Source: Nocardioides oleivorans
GTDB taxonomy: Bacteria > Actinomycetota > Actinomycetes > Propionibacteriales > Nocardioidaceae
DNA: 64,000 bases
Direction: 5' to 3'
Assembly (NCBI RefSeq): GCF_004137255.1
Contig: NZ_SDWT01000001.1
Location: forward strand, 2,232,001 to 2,296,000
The notes under the pieces are model-generated. The model did not search any database. It was given only the letters and a program-made list of their open reading frames with translations, and was not told the DNA's origin. A program made the translations under genes and the position numbers. Shown here piece after piece: positions 36,433 to 45,282 of the stretch (position 1 is the first letter of the stretch; each line of letters starts with the position of its first letter).

Positions 36433-36932
36433 CGAGCGTGCGTCCTGGTGAGGACCAGATGATGCCTCCGCCTTGGCAGCAGGCACCGCGGTCGTACGAC
36501 CAGCCGCGGGGCACCTGTCCTTCCTGCTCGTCCCCCGAGGTGACTCACCTCGGAATTGGAATGCCCGCCGGTCCCGACGACGGCGCGGGCGACCCTGAGT
36601 GGGTCGCGTGGGTCGGGTGCATGCATCCCGGTTACAGCCGCCGCTGCGAGGCGTGTGGCGCGACCTGGACGCCCGAGCAGGCCTTCGCCGACCTGCAGGC
36701 GTTGATGGCCGAGGCCGAGGTCGATGACCTCGAGGACCTGTGCGGCTGGCTCTCCGCCGACTACGAGCTCGACGCCTGGGTGATCACGGATGACGACCGC
36801 TACTTCGAGGTCGGGTTCAGCGACCGGGGTGTCGCCATCGAGTTCCCGATCGGCGAGCAGGAGTTCTGGGACACCCTCGACGAGCTGCACGACGAGGTCG
36901 AGGCGACGCTCGGGGACGTCGTCGAGGACTGA
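36429..36932 (+). CDS. Acidic zinc-ribbon protein coupled to the nuclease gene
   Basis: 167 aa from GTG 36429, four bases before the end of the nuclease gene. CPSCSSPEV near residue 29 and CEACGATW near 73 form a four-cysteine zinc ribbon. The rest is very acidic (EAEVDDLEDLCGW, final EATLGDVVED) and probably helical. Such a small acidic partner could be an accessory or immunity subunit of the preceding protein; this is inference from the overlap alone. No known family recognised. Confidence 0.6.
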   Translation: MTSVRPGEDQMMPPPWQQAPRSYDQPRGTCPSCSSPEVTHLGIGMPAGPDDGAGDPEWVAWVGCMHPGYSRRCEACGATWTPEQAFADLQALMAEAEVDDLEDLCGWLSADYELDAWVITDDDRYFEVGFSDRGVAIEFPIGEQEFWDTLDELHDEVEATLGDVVED

Positions 36933-37024
36933 CACGGTCGGGCGCATGGAGCTGATCGGGCCCGAAGCGCCGGGTGTGGGTTCTAGGGTGATCGCGCATC
37001 ACCGGATGTCAACGAGGGAGACCG

Positions 37025-38656
37025 ATGGGAACGCTCAACCGCGTCAGCGTCTGGTTGGGCGTCGTCCTCATCCCGTTGTCGCTGCTGCTCGGCTACATCG
37101 GCTATCGCGACCTCGCCGAGGCGTCGATGTCGCGGACCGACGCCGCCTTCGGAGCGATCCAGCTGTTCTTCATGGAGACGCAGACCGATCTGGACCAGCC
37201 CCCGGCGGCGCTCAACATCGCTCGTTTCACGGCGCCCCTGTCGCTCGCGGCTGCAACGCTCGCCGCCGTGCTTGCGGTCGCGGGCCAGCAGATCCGGCGG
37301 GCCGTCCTCCGGTGGCGGGGCAGGGACCACGTCGTCCTCATCGGCCTGGGCGAGACCGGGACCGAGCTGGCTCGCGCCCTGCGTGAGCGAGACCAGAAGG
37401 TGGTCGTCCTGGAGGCGGACCCTGCTCATCCGGCGCTGGCGGAGGTGCAGAACCGAGGCGCTCTGGTGGTGATCGGCGATGCCCGCCAACCGGGTGTGCT
37501 TCGGCGGTGTCGTGTGGACACTGCCCAGCAGGTCGTCGTCACGACAGGACTGGACTCGGTCAACGTCGAGGTCTGCGAAGTGCTGACGCACATGGTCAGC
37601 GACGCCACGACCGTTCACGCGGCGATCGACGACGAGTCGCTCTGGTCGGTGCTGGGACGGGTCCAGGTGGAGGAGAACAGCGACTCCGGCTCGTTCGACT
37701 TCTTCCACGCCGACGACCGCAAGGCCCTCGCCTTCATCGACGTCGTGGACCGCTCACTCGCCGGACCGACGTCGGCGGTGTACCTGACCGGGGAGGGTGC
37801 CCTTGCGCAACGGGTGCTCGTGCGCTGGTGTCAGCGACGCCTCGCGGAGGGAACGCACGTCAGTATCCATGTCAGCGCTGAGACGTACTCCGCTGTCGTG
37901 GAGCCGATGCTCCGGACCCAGCCATGGCTGGGGTCGGTCGTAAGCGCCGCCGCCACCGTCCCCACGTCGTGCACCGTGGGCATGGTGTGCCGTCAGGGCT
38001 TGGACGGTACGGCGCTCAGCGCGGCGCTCAGCATGGCGGGGGAGCGCCACGTGACGGACGTGTTCGTCTGCTCGACCCTGCCGCGAGGTCGAGCAGTGCT
38101 GGACCTGAAGGGCGTCTCGGGCAAGATCGTCCTGGTCCCGGCGGGATCTGCCTTTCGCGAGCCGGAGTCGTTCTTCGGTCACTCCTGGATCGAGCTCATG
38201 GCCATGGCGCGGCACGAGGACTACTGCGCCAACGAGCGACTGCGAGGCATCACCAGCCGGGACAACCCGTCGCTGGTGGGCTGGCTCGACCTGCCGGAAA
38301 GCCTCAAGGACTCCAATCGGCGCTTTGCTGTCGCCGTCGGGACCGTCCTGGGCGACATCGGAGCGGGGCTTGTACCGCTCGGCCGTCCGCTGGACCCCGA
38401 CGTGATGCCGGTTGGTCATGAGCGGTTGGAGGTGCTTGCGCGACAGGAGCACGACCGCTGGATGAGCGACCTCATCCGCGACGGATGGACGTACTCGTCC
38501 GGCCCCAAAAATCCCGAGCGAAAGACACATCCGCTGCTTGTGGGCTGGGAGGAGCTCGACGAGCCGGAGCGTGAGAAGGATCGAGACGCGATCCGGGCGA
38601 TCCCGCGGATGCTGGCTCGCGTCGGGTACGCCGTCGACGTTCCCACCAGGGACTAG
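37025..38656 (+). CDS. Membrane TrkA-N protein with C-terminal RyR domain
   Basis: 543 aa. Two membrane helices (about 9-25 and 61-80) precede a Rossmann TrkA-N/RCK domain, HVVLIGLGETGTELA (about 100-114), with the acidic end of strand 2 in VVVLEAD, so it likely binds NAD(H) or another nucleotide. The last 80 residues match the RyR domain: HDRWMSDLIRDGWTY, then RKTHPLLVGWEEL and REKDRDAIRAIP. RyR domains occur in predicted nucleotide-signalling conflict systems with TIR and CARF proteins. No K+ filter TVGYG is seen. RBS GAGGGAG. It converges with the HhH/TIR genes, 4 bp overlap. Confidence 0.8.
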   Translation: MGTLNRVSVWLGVVLIPLSLLLGYIGYRDLAEASMSRTDAAFGAIQLFFMETQTDLDQPPAALNIARFTAPLSLAAATLAAVLAVAGQQIRRAVLRWRGRDHVVLIGLGETGTELARALRERDQKVVVLEADPAHPALAEVQNRGALVVIGDARQPGVLRRCRVDTAQQVVVTTGLDSVNVEVCEVLTHMVSDATTVHAAIDDESLWSVLGRVQVEENSDSGSFDFFHADDRKALAFIDVVDRSLAGPTSAVYLTGEGALAQRVLVRWCQRRLAEGTHVSIHVSAETYSAVVEPMLRTQPWLGSVVSAAATVPTSCTVGMVCRQGLDGTALSAALSMAGERHVTDVFVCSTLPRGRAVLDLKGVSGKIVLVPAGSAFREPESFFGHSWIELMAMARHEDYCANERLRGITSRDNPSLVGWLDLPESLKDSNRRFAVAVGTVLGDIGAGLVPLGRPLDPDVMPVGHERLEVLARQEHDRWMSDLIRDGWTYSSGPKNPERKTHPLLVGWEELDEPEREKDRDAIRAIPRMLARVGYAVDVPTRD

Positions 38657-39453
38657 ACGAAGACCGCGACGTCTCGCAGGCGGGTGGCGGCTGGGTCGGG
38701 GAGGTCGACGTAGGCGAGCACCTCGTCCATGCTGACGTAGCGACCCAGTTGACCGCGCACCTCGACGAGCTTGTCAGCCTGGGCACTGCTGATTCCGCCG
38801 TGCTCAGCGAGGGTGTAGGACGGCGCGCTGTTCACGTCCAACAGGCCGCCGTCATCGTAGTCGCGCGTGACGTCCGGCCGTCCGACGCGCATCGACCTGG
38901 CCAGCGGTCGATCCTTCTCGACCAAGGCGCGATAGCGGTCGCGAGTATCGCGGCGCATGAGGACGGACTGGGTGCCGGCGAGGGCGACCTGCGGCTTCCT
39001 GAAGATCAGGACGACGGCGACCCCGGCCGCGATGGTCAGGAGGAGCAGCGTGCCACCGACGTCGGAAGCGGCGCCAGTCGGCGAGCCGGTGGCGTCCTCG
39101 GGGCTCGAGCCGACCAGAACGAACGCGAGCAAGGAGGCTGCCCCAAGTCCCGCTGCGAGCATGTGCATGCGCTTGCGGAAGGTCTTGTCGTACGGGCGAC
39201 GATTCGCCGCCCATAGGGGTGCAGCAAACGACGCCAGCCCCATGGTGAAGATGCACCAGAGGATCATGGCCCTGGTCGAGCGGCCCGTCTTCTGGGGCGC
39301 AGAGGCATCAGCCTGCGGCGACCACGTCGCCGCCGGGGGATACGACGTCCGCGCCGGCGCGGGAGCAGGAGCCCGGGCGTACGAGGGCCGCGGCGCCGCC
39401 GCCGGGACGGAAGGCGAGGGGTAGGACGGGGTCGTACGGCTCTTGGCCCACAC
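38653..39453 (-). CDS. Membrane protein with helix-hairpin-helix domain
   Basis: 266 aa read from GTG 39453. A Pro/Ala/Ser/Tyr-rich leader (about 1-50) is followed by three hydrophobic helices (about 62-82, 95-117, 132-150) and a soluble C-terminus with a ComEA-like helix-hairpin-helix, LLDVNSAPSYTLAEHGGIS to DEVLAYVDLP. The start is uncertain: the frame is open upstream, and the TIR gene reads 190 bp into it in another frame. The likelier picture is one TIR-linker-membrane-HhH protein split by a frameshift near 39455-39475. Confidence 0.6.
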   Translation of the reverse strand: MWAKSRTTPSYPSPSVPAAAPRPSYARAPAPAPARTSYPPAATWSPQADASAPQKTGRSTRAMILWCIFTMGLASFAAPLWAANRRPYDKTFRKRMHMLAAGLGAASLLAFVLVGSSPEDATGSPTGAASDVGGTLLLLTIAAGVAVVLIFRKPQVALAGTQSVLMRRDTRDRYRALVEKDRPLARSMRVGRPDVTRDYDDGGLLDVNSAPSYTLAEHGGISSAQADKLVEVRGQLGRYVSMDEVLAYVDLPDPAATRLRDVAVFV

Positions 39454-40193
39454 GGAGCGCGCTGGTCGACGGGCTTGCCGGGGTCGTCCAGACCGAGGCT
39501 CCTCCGGTGCTGCATGAGGTAGCGACCGATGATCGTGTGATAGTTCCGCAGCTGCGAGACCTCGGTGTGAGTGGCCAGCACTGCCGGGTGCTCGGACAGG
39601 TCCTTGGTCTTGAAGGTCTCCGGCAACGTCGTCATCGCGTAGCGGATGGCCGCATCATCGACGTCGGAGAACGACATGGTCGGCTCAGCCTCGGGTGCGG
39701 CTGTGGTCGTAGCGGGGCCACTCAGCTGACGCAGCTGCTGGGTGAGGCGCTCGATGTCGGTGCTCCAACGCTGGTCCGACATCTCGAACGCGTTCAGGCG
39801 CGCAAGCCGCTGGATGCTGTCGGGCAGCTCGTCCGGTGTCGGCATCGTGGCGCCCTCGACCAGCACCGGGATGACACGGAGGTGCTTGGCCGCGAGGGCG
39901 GACTCCACCTCGAGGCGGACGAAGTCATTGGCTTCGTCGATCCGCCGGAGGTTCGACCCGGGTCGGGCGTCGAGCCAGTTGTCGCCGATGAGGATCAGTG
40001 CAACGTGGCACTGCTCGATCTCTCCACGGATGTGCTCCTCGAAGTCGGCTCCGATCGGGATCGAGTCGATGTCCATGAACACCCGCGCCTCCGGGAGCCG
40101 GTGGCGCAGACCGTCGTTCAACCCGTTCGCCTGGGACTGACAGTCACTCCGCCGATAGGAGATGAAGATCCGCTGCTCGGCTGTGGTGCTCAT
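39264..40193 (-). CDS. TIR-domain protein, probably frameshifted at its 3' end
   Basis: 309 aa from ATG 40193 (MSTTAEQ). The TIR domain occupies about 8-140: IFISYRRSD, VFMDIDSIPIGADF, and LEVESAL with the catalytic-type Glu95, then VIPVLVEG. TIR domains of this kind often cleave NAD+ or make signalling nucleotides. Residues 160-240 hold a helical region (DVDDAAIRYAM, IIGRYLMQHRRSLGL). After GLDDPGKPV the reading becomes Arg/Pro-rich and loses protein character while overlapping the membrane/HhH frame, so real coding probably leaves this frame near 39460. Confidence 0.72.
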   Translation of the reverse strand: MSTTAEQRIFISYRRSDCQSQANGLNDGLRHRLPEARVFMDIDSIPIGADFEEHIRGEIEQCHVALILIGDNWLDARPGSNLRRIDEANDFVRLEVESALAAKHLRVIPVLVEGATMPTPDELPDSIQRLARLNAFEMSDQRWSTDIERLTQQLRQLSGPATTTAAPEAEPTMSFSDVDDAAIRYAMTTLPETFKTKDLSEHPAVLATHTEVSQLRNYHTIIGRYLMQHRRSLGLDDPGKPVDQRAPCGPRAVRPRPTPRLPSRRRRRGPRTPGLLLPRRRGRRIPRRRRGRRRLMPLRPRRRAARPGP

Positions 40194-40344
40194 GACTTCC
40201 CCGTCCGCGTGTGCGATTGCGTGCGACCCATCGTGGTCGACCGGAGTCATTCTCACCGAAGATCGCTCAGCGAGCCGGTGATTCTCCGCTACCTCCCGGA
40301 GAGAAATCGCGCGCGTGCATGTGCGAGCAACCCGTGGACACGAT

Positions 40345-41322
40345 TCACGCCCCCACCCACCCCCGCCTCGAAGCCTCGTGCCCGAGCTGGAACCGCGTCA
40401 CCACAGACGCCCGATCCATGAGTGACGACACCCGCCGCTGCACCGTACGCAGCGACATCCCCAGCTGACCGCCGATCGCCTGGTCGGTGAGCCCGGCGAG
40501 CAGGAGAGTCAGGATCCGGGCGTCCACCTCGTCGATCTGGTCGGAGGGCTGGAACGCGCCGGAAGGCAGGACCTCGTTGGACGACGCCCAGACGAGGTCG
40601 AAGAGGTGGAGCAGGGCATCCAGCAACCCCGACTCATGCACGAGCAGCGCACCCCCGCCGACGTCGGAGGCGGTCGGTGCGAGGGGCAGGAGAGCGAGGG
40701 AGCGGTCGGCGATCATCAGCCGCAGGGGGAGCGAGTCGGCCACCCGCACGGTCTCGCCGGCGGCCACCGACTCGACCACCCGGTCCATGAAGCCCGGCCG
40801 CTCGAAGGCGGCCCGTTCGAGTACGACGCGGTACGCCACCCCGCGGGCGAGGGCCACGTCTTCGGAGGCGGAGTTCTCCTCGGCCGTCACGATCGCAACG
40901 GACGACTTCACGAGTGCGACGACCTCGGAGGTCGCGCCGCGCTGCATCTGGGCGAAGCGGTCGGCGACGGCCTGCGGGCCTCGTACGACGTCCACGACGT
41001 CCGTGCCGGTGCGGTCGGCGACCGAGCCGCGGTACTGCTCGGTCAGCCGGCCGAGCTCGAGCTGGGCGCGGCGGATCTCCTCCTCGCGCTCCACGATCAA
41101 CGACCCCAGCGCGAGCGACGGGGGAGAGGCGACGAAGTGGTCGCGTTGGCCCGTCGACCGGGCCACCAGGCCTTTCGCCTCCAAGGCGGAGAGCGCCGAC
41201 GCCAATGACGAGACCGACAGGGTCATCGCCGAGGCCAGGTCCTCTGCGGACGCCGAGGGCAGCGCGACCAGCCGGCGGTAGGCGCCTTCCTCTGTCGCAT
41301 CCAGTCCGAGCACGTCGAGCAT
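40345..41322 (-). CDS. LuxR-type HTH regulator with N-terminal TrmB-like domain
   Basis: 325 aa. The N-terminus is a winged-helix of TrmB type (EEGAYRRLVALPSASAEDLASAM), the middle a PLD-like sensor domain of about 170 residues, and the C-terminus a LuxR HTH (DARILTLLLAGLTDQAIGGQLGMSLRTVQRRV). This layout is frequent in actinobacteria. It is divergent from the secreted subtilase gene at 41460 with only 137 bp between starts, including an inverted repeat, so it probably controls that protease and itself. Ligand unknown. Confidence 0.82.
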   Translation of the reverse strand: MLDVLGLDATEEGAYRRLVALPSASAEDLASAMTLSVSSLASALSALEAKGLVARSTGQRDHFVASPPSLALGSLIVEREEEIRRAQLELGRLTEQYRGSVADRTGTDVVDVVRGPQAVADRFAQMQRGATSEVVALVKSSVAIVTAEENSASEDVALARGVAYRVVLERAAFERPGFMDRVVESVAAGETVRVADSLPLRLMIADRSLALLPLAPTASDVGGGALLVHESGLLDALLHLFDLVWASSNEVLPSGAFQPSDQIDEVDARILTLLLAGLTDQAIGGQLGMSLRTVQRRVSSLMDRASVVTRFQLGHEASRRGWVGA

Positions 41323-41360
41323 GCTGCCGCCTTCCGGATCGTCTGGTGAGCACGGTCATA

Positions 41361-41390
41361 GGCGGAGATGTGTCATGGCGTATCTCCGCC
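41361..41390. promoter_or_regulatory. Inverted repeat between regulator and subtilase
   Basis: GGCGGAGAT (41361-41369) and ATCTCCGCC (41382-41390) form perfect 9-bp arms 12 nt apart, midway between the divergent starts at 41322 and 41460. A second repeat, GGCAGG-N6-CCTGCC, lies at 41413-41430. Either could be the operator of the adjacent LuxR-type regulator. Confidence 0.5.
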
Positions 41391-41459
41391 ATTGAGCAGC
41401 GTACTCATCGATGGCAGGTTCATGCCTGCCGCACCCGTCTCGGAAAGGACCTACCCCTG

Positions 41460-44400
41460 ATGTCCCGATCCCTCCCCGGCGTCGCCGGTCTCGCAGCGCT
41501 GGCGGTCACCGCCGCTGCGCTGTCGGTGCCCAGCGCCTCGGCCAGCCCGGAAGGCAAGGCCGCACCGCAGCCCGCAGCGCCGAAGAAGACGTCGGTCACC
41601 CTGATCACCGGCGACGTCGTCACGCTCGTCGATGACGCGGTGACCATCGACCGCGCGCCGGGCAGCACGGGTGGCGTCCAGACCTACACCGTCGGCGGCG
41701 ACCTCCACGTCGTACCGGACTCCGCTCTTCCGTTCCTCGCGCAGGACCGCCTCGACGCGGATCTCTTCAACGTGACCGAGCTCGTCGAGCAGGGGTACGA
41801 CGACGCGTCGGTGTCGAGCATCCCGCTGATCGTCCAGTACGGCCCGGGCGTCCGGGCTGCCTCGAGCCAGGCACCCGAGCACGCCACGAAGAGTGCCGTG
41901 CTCACCAGCATCCACGGTGCCGCGATCGCCGCCAGCAAGGACGAGGCCACCGACTTCTGGGCGGACCTGGCCCAGCAGAGCAAGGCCCGCTTCGCCGGCG
42001 GCATCGCCAAGATCCACCTCGACGGCAAGGTCGAGGCATCCCTCGCCGACTCCGTCGCGCAGGTCGGCGCACCCGAGGCGTGGGCCGACGGCCTCGACGG
42101 CACCGGCACGACCGTCGCCGTGTTGGACACCGGCATCGACCCGACGCACCCGGACGTCGCGGACCAGCTCGCGCAGACCCGGAGCTTCGTGCCCGGGGAG
42201 GAGATCACCGACGTCAACGGGCACGGCACCCACGTCGCCTCGACCGTCGCCGGCACGGGTGCCGCGTCGGGTGGCAAGGAGAAGGGCGTTGCGCCCGGCG
42301 CCGACCTCGCCATCGGCAAGGTGCTCAACGACGCCGGTTCCGGCGCCGAGTCGTGGATCATCGAGGGGATGGAGTGGGGCGCCTCGGTGGCCCCCGTCGT
42401 CTCGATGAGCCTCGGCAGCACCGAGCCCAGCGACGGCACCGACCCGATGGCGCTGGCGGTCGACTCGCTCAGCGCATCGACCGGTGCCCTCTTCGTCATC
42501 GCGGCCGGCAACTACGGGCGGGTCAGCGGCATCGGCTCGCCCGGCGCTGCTCAGTCCGCGCTCACCGTCGGCGCGGTCGACGGCAACGACGAGCGGGCGT
42601 ACTTCCAGGACATGGGCCCGCGCCTCGGCGACGCCGTGGTCAAGCCCGAGATCGTGGCACCCGGCGTCGACATCCTCGCCGCCCGTTCGTCGGCGTCCGC
42701 CGAGGGCGAGGGGTCGTACGTCTCCCTCTCCGGTACGTCGATGGCGACGCCGCATGTCGCCGGTGCGGCCGCGATCATCAAGCAGCAGCACCCCGGCTGG
42801 ACCGGCGCGCAGGTCAAGGACGCGCTCGTCAGCACCGCCAAGCCGCTCGCCGGGCAGACGGCGTACCAGGTCGGCGGCGGTCGCCTCGACGTCCCGTCGG
42901 CAGCTTTCGGAGACGTCGTCGCAACCGCAGCCGTCGAGCTCGGGTACGTCGCGTGGGACGCTCCGGCGACCCCGGTCGAGCGCACGATCACCTACACCAA
43001 CCTCACCGACAGCGACGTGACGCTCGACCTCAGCGCCGCCGTCACCGACGACGCGCTGACGCCGGCGCCCGACGGCCTCGTGAGCCTCGGCCAGCAGCAG
43101 GTCACCGTGCCCGCCAACGGCACCGCGGACGTCACGGTCACCGGCAACCCGACCGACGGCGTGGCCGGGACGACGTACTCCGGCACGATCGTCGCCTCCT
43201 CCGGCGGCGAGCAGCTCGCGCAGACCGCGGTCGGGATGGTCAAGGAGGCCGAGCGCTACGACCTCGACATCACCGCCCTCGACCGCGGCGGCAAGCCGGT
43301 CGGCGGGTTCGTGACGATGTACCGCTACGGGGACCAGTTCGTGCAGACCCTCGAGCTCGACCCGGCCACCGGTCAGGTGCCGACGCAGCGGCTCCAGCCC
43401 GGCGTCTACAACGTCACCAGCTGGCTCCCTGTCGATGCGAACGAGAGCGGCGTCGCCCTCGTCGGCAACCCGCACGTCGTGGTCGGCGAGGCAGACCAGA
43501 CGCTCGTCCTCGACGCCCGCAAGGCGAAGGAGATCTCGGTCAGCACGCCGCGACCCAGCATCGACGGCACGCGCCGCCCCGGCTACGTGCACGACTCGGG
43601 GATCGGCGGTGACTTCGCGACCTTCGTCAACCAGTACGACATCTCGCCGGCGATCGAGCGCATGTACGCCGCGCCGACCGGCAAGGTCGCCGGCGCGCGC
43701 TACGAGTTCGTGACGCGCTGGCGTCGTACGGCACCGCTCCTGTCCGTCACCGTCGGCGGTCGCGAGCTCGACGCCATGAACATGCCGTCCGCGCGTCGCT
43801 GGGACGGCACCACCCGCCTTGCCGCGGTCTCGGTTGGCACCGGTTCGGTCGGTGACTTCACCGGCCGCGACGTCCGCGGCAAGGCGGTGCTGGTCCAGCG
43901 GTCCGACGCGATCGAGCCCTACGAGGTGGCCGAGAACGCCGCCCGCGCCGGCGCCCGCGTGGTGGTCGTCGTCAACGACCGCCCGGGCCGGTACGTCGCC
44001 TACGCCGGCGGAACCGACCTGCCGATCCTCAGCCTCGCGCAGGCCGACGGGCAGCCGCTGGTCGACAAGCTCGAGCGCGGCCGTCCGGTGACGCTCAAGC
44101 TCGACGGCACCGAGCAGGCGGCGTACGTCTACGACCTGGTCCGCTCGTTCGACGGCGAGATCCCGGCTGGGCTGGCGTGGAAGCCGGCGAGGAAGGACCT
44201 GGCCACCATCACCAACCGCTTCGTCGGCGAGTCCGGCCGGCTGGCCATCGAGAGCCGCGGCGACTGCCGTGACTGGAACTGGCCGCCGTGCCTGATGGAG
44301 AGCGAGCCGGTGCACCTCGGCACCGAGCGCACCGACTACGTCAGCACGCAGGGCGGGACCGAGTGGTACGACGACGTGCAGGACGTCCGCGGCTGGGAGC

Positions 44401-45128
44401 TGCGCGGCGAGCAGCGGTCGTACCGCCGCGGCGAGCAGGTCACCCGCAGCTGGTTCGACCCGGTCGTCCGGCCGCGCACCGGACCCGGCTACTGGCAGCC
44501 GCGACGGGTCGGGAACTTCTTCGCCGTCAACGTGCCCACCGCCAGCACCGGTGTCGACGGAGTCACCGGCGGGATGCTCGACGAGGGATCGACGGTGGAG
44601 ACGCGCCTCTACGCCGGCGCCACGCTCGTCGACGAGGGTCCCTCCCAGGCGATCCAGACCGACATGCCGGCAGTCGACGGCTGGGGCGACTACCGCTTCG
44701 AGATGGACACGACCCGCCCGGCGGCGTGGAAGCTCGGCACACGTACATCGACCGAGTGGGAGTTCCGTGCGCAGACCACCGAGTCCGACGACTGGGTCAA
44801 CCTGCCGCTGCTCCAGCTCGACTACTCGCTCGACACGGACCTCAACGGTCGGTTGAACGGTCGGTGGCAGGAGATAGGGCTCTCCGCCGCCTTCCCGCCC
44901 GATGTCGAGGGCGCGGGACGGGTGAGGAAGCAGGCGACGCTCGAGGTGTCGTACGACGACGGGGCCACCTGGCAGCGAGTCGAGCTCGACCCCGAGAGGG
45001 CCGGCTCGTGGTCAGGCTCGGTGCGGATTCCGGCGAGGGTCACCCACCTCTCGCTCCGCGCCACGGCCTCGGACGACGCGGGCAACCGCGTCGTGCAGGA
45101 GGTGATCCGCGCCGCTGGGGTGCGTTGA
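41460..45128 (+). CDS. Large secreted S8 (subtilisin-family) serine peptidase
   Basis: 1222 aa from ATG 41460; upstream frame is open but belongs to the divergent gene's shadow. Sec signal peptide ending about ASAS at residue 30. Propeptide (about 30-200) with TLITGDVVTL. Catalytic triad: Asp223 in VLDTGID, His255 in NGHGTHVAS, Ser427 in SGTSMATPHVAG. A PA-like insertion near 790-880 and beta-rich C-terminal domains follow. Extracellular endopeptidase, probably self-processed and used for nutrition or competition. The divergent LuxR-type gene is its likely regulator. An AAAGGA site precedes the start. Confidence 0.92.
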   Translation: MSRSLPGVAGLAALAVTAAALSVPSASASPEGKAAPQPAAPKKTSVTLITGDVVTLVDDAVTIDRAPGSTGGVQTYTVGGDLHVVPDSALPFLAQDRLDADLFNVTELVEQGYDDASVSSIPLIVQYGPGVRAASSQAPEHATKSAVLTSIHGAAIAASKDEATDFWADLAQQSKARFAGGIAKIHLDGKVEASLADSVAQVGAPEAWADGLDGTGTTVAVLDTGIDPTHPDVADQLAQTRSFVPGEEITDVNGHGTHVASTVAGTGAASGGKEKGVAPGADLAIGKVLNDAGSGAESWIIEGMEWGASVAPVVSMSLGSTEPSDGTDPMALAVDSLSASTGALFVIAAGNYGRVSGIGSPGAAQSALTVGAVDGNDERAYFQDMGPRLGDAVVKPEIVAPGVDILAARSSASAEGEGSYVSLSGTSMATPHVAGAAAIIKQQHPGWTGAQVKDALVSTAKPLAGQTAYQVGGGRLDVPSAAFGDVVATAAVELGYVAWDAPATPVERTITYTNLTDSDVTLDLSAAVTDDALTPAPDGLVSLGQQQVTVPANGTADVTVTGNPTDGVAGTTYSGTIVASSGGEQLAQTAVGMVKEAERYDLDITALDRGGKPVGGFVTMYRYGDQFVQTLELDPATGQVPTQRLQPGVYNVTSWLPVDANESGVALVGNPHVVVGEADQTLVLDARKAKEISVSTPRPSIDGTRRPGYVHDSGIGGDFATFVNQYDISPAIERMYAAPTGKVAGARYEFVTRWRRTAPLLSVTVGGRELDAMNMPSARRWDGTTRLAAVSVGTGSVGDFTGRDVRGKAVLVQRSDAIEPYEVAENAARAGARVVVVVNDRPGRYVAYAGGTDLPILSLAQADGQPLVDKLERGRPVTLKLDGTEQAAYVYDLVRSFDGEIPAGLAWKPARKDLATITNRFVGESGRLAIESRGDCRDWNWPPCLMESEPVHLGTERTDYVSTQGGTEWYDDVQDVRGWELRGEQRSYRRGEQVTRSWFDPVVRPRTGPGYWQPRRVGNFFAVNVPTASTGVDGVTGGMLDEGSTVETRLYAGATLVDEGPSQAIQTDMPAVDGWGDYRFEMDTTRPAAWKLGTRTSTEWEFRAQTTESDDWVNLPLLQLDYSLDTDLNGRLNGRWQEIGLSAAFPPDVEGAGRVRKQATLEVSYDDGATWQRVELDPERAGSWSGSVRIPARVTHLSLRATASDDAGNRVVQEVIRAAGVR

Positions 45129-45201
45129 TCACCTGAGGACGCCCGCCGAGGACCCCACCCTCGGCGGGCGTCTGCGTGCTCCGACCGGTCTGACTGACCG
45201 C

Positions 45202-45264
45202 CACACGTGTCCGAGAAGCTGCCCCTGATCCGCGGGTTCGGGGGCGACATCTCGGACACGTGTG
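45202..45264. terminator. Long hairpin between convergent genes
   Basis: CACACGTGTCCGAGA (45202-45216) and TCTCGGACACGTGTG (45250-45264) are perfect 15-bp arms around a 33-nt loop that contains a further short GCCCC/GGGGC stem. It lies between the convergent subtilase and MerR genes and probably terminates both. The arm contains the palindrome CACACGTGTG-like core CACGTG. Confidence 0.65.
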
Positions 45265-45282
45265 CTGTCGGCCGGCCACGCG

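Noticed and set aside
37025..38656. Potassium channel
   Set aside because: Two membrane helices precede the TrkA-N domain, but no TVGYG-like selectivity filter is present.
17636..40260. Integrated prophage or ICE
   Set aside because: No integrase, phage structural gene, tRNA or flanking direct repeats could be recognised at either edge.
41451..44315. 954-aa minus-strand frame over the subtilase
   Set aside because: The plus strand has signal peptide and full catalytic triad; the minus frame has no recognisable motif.
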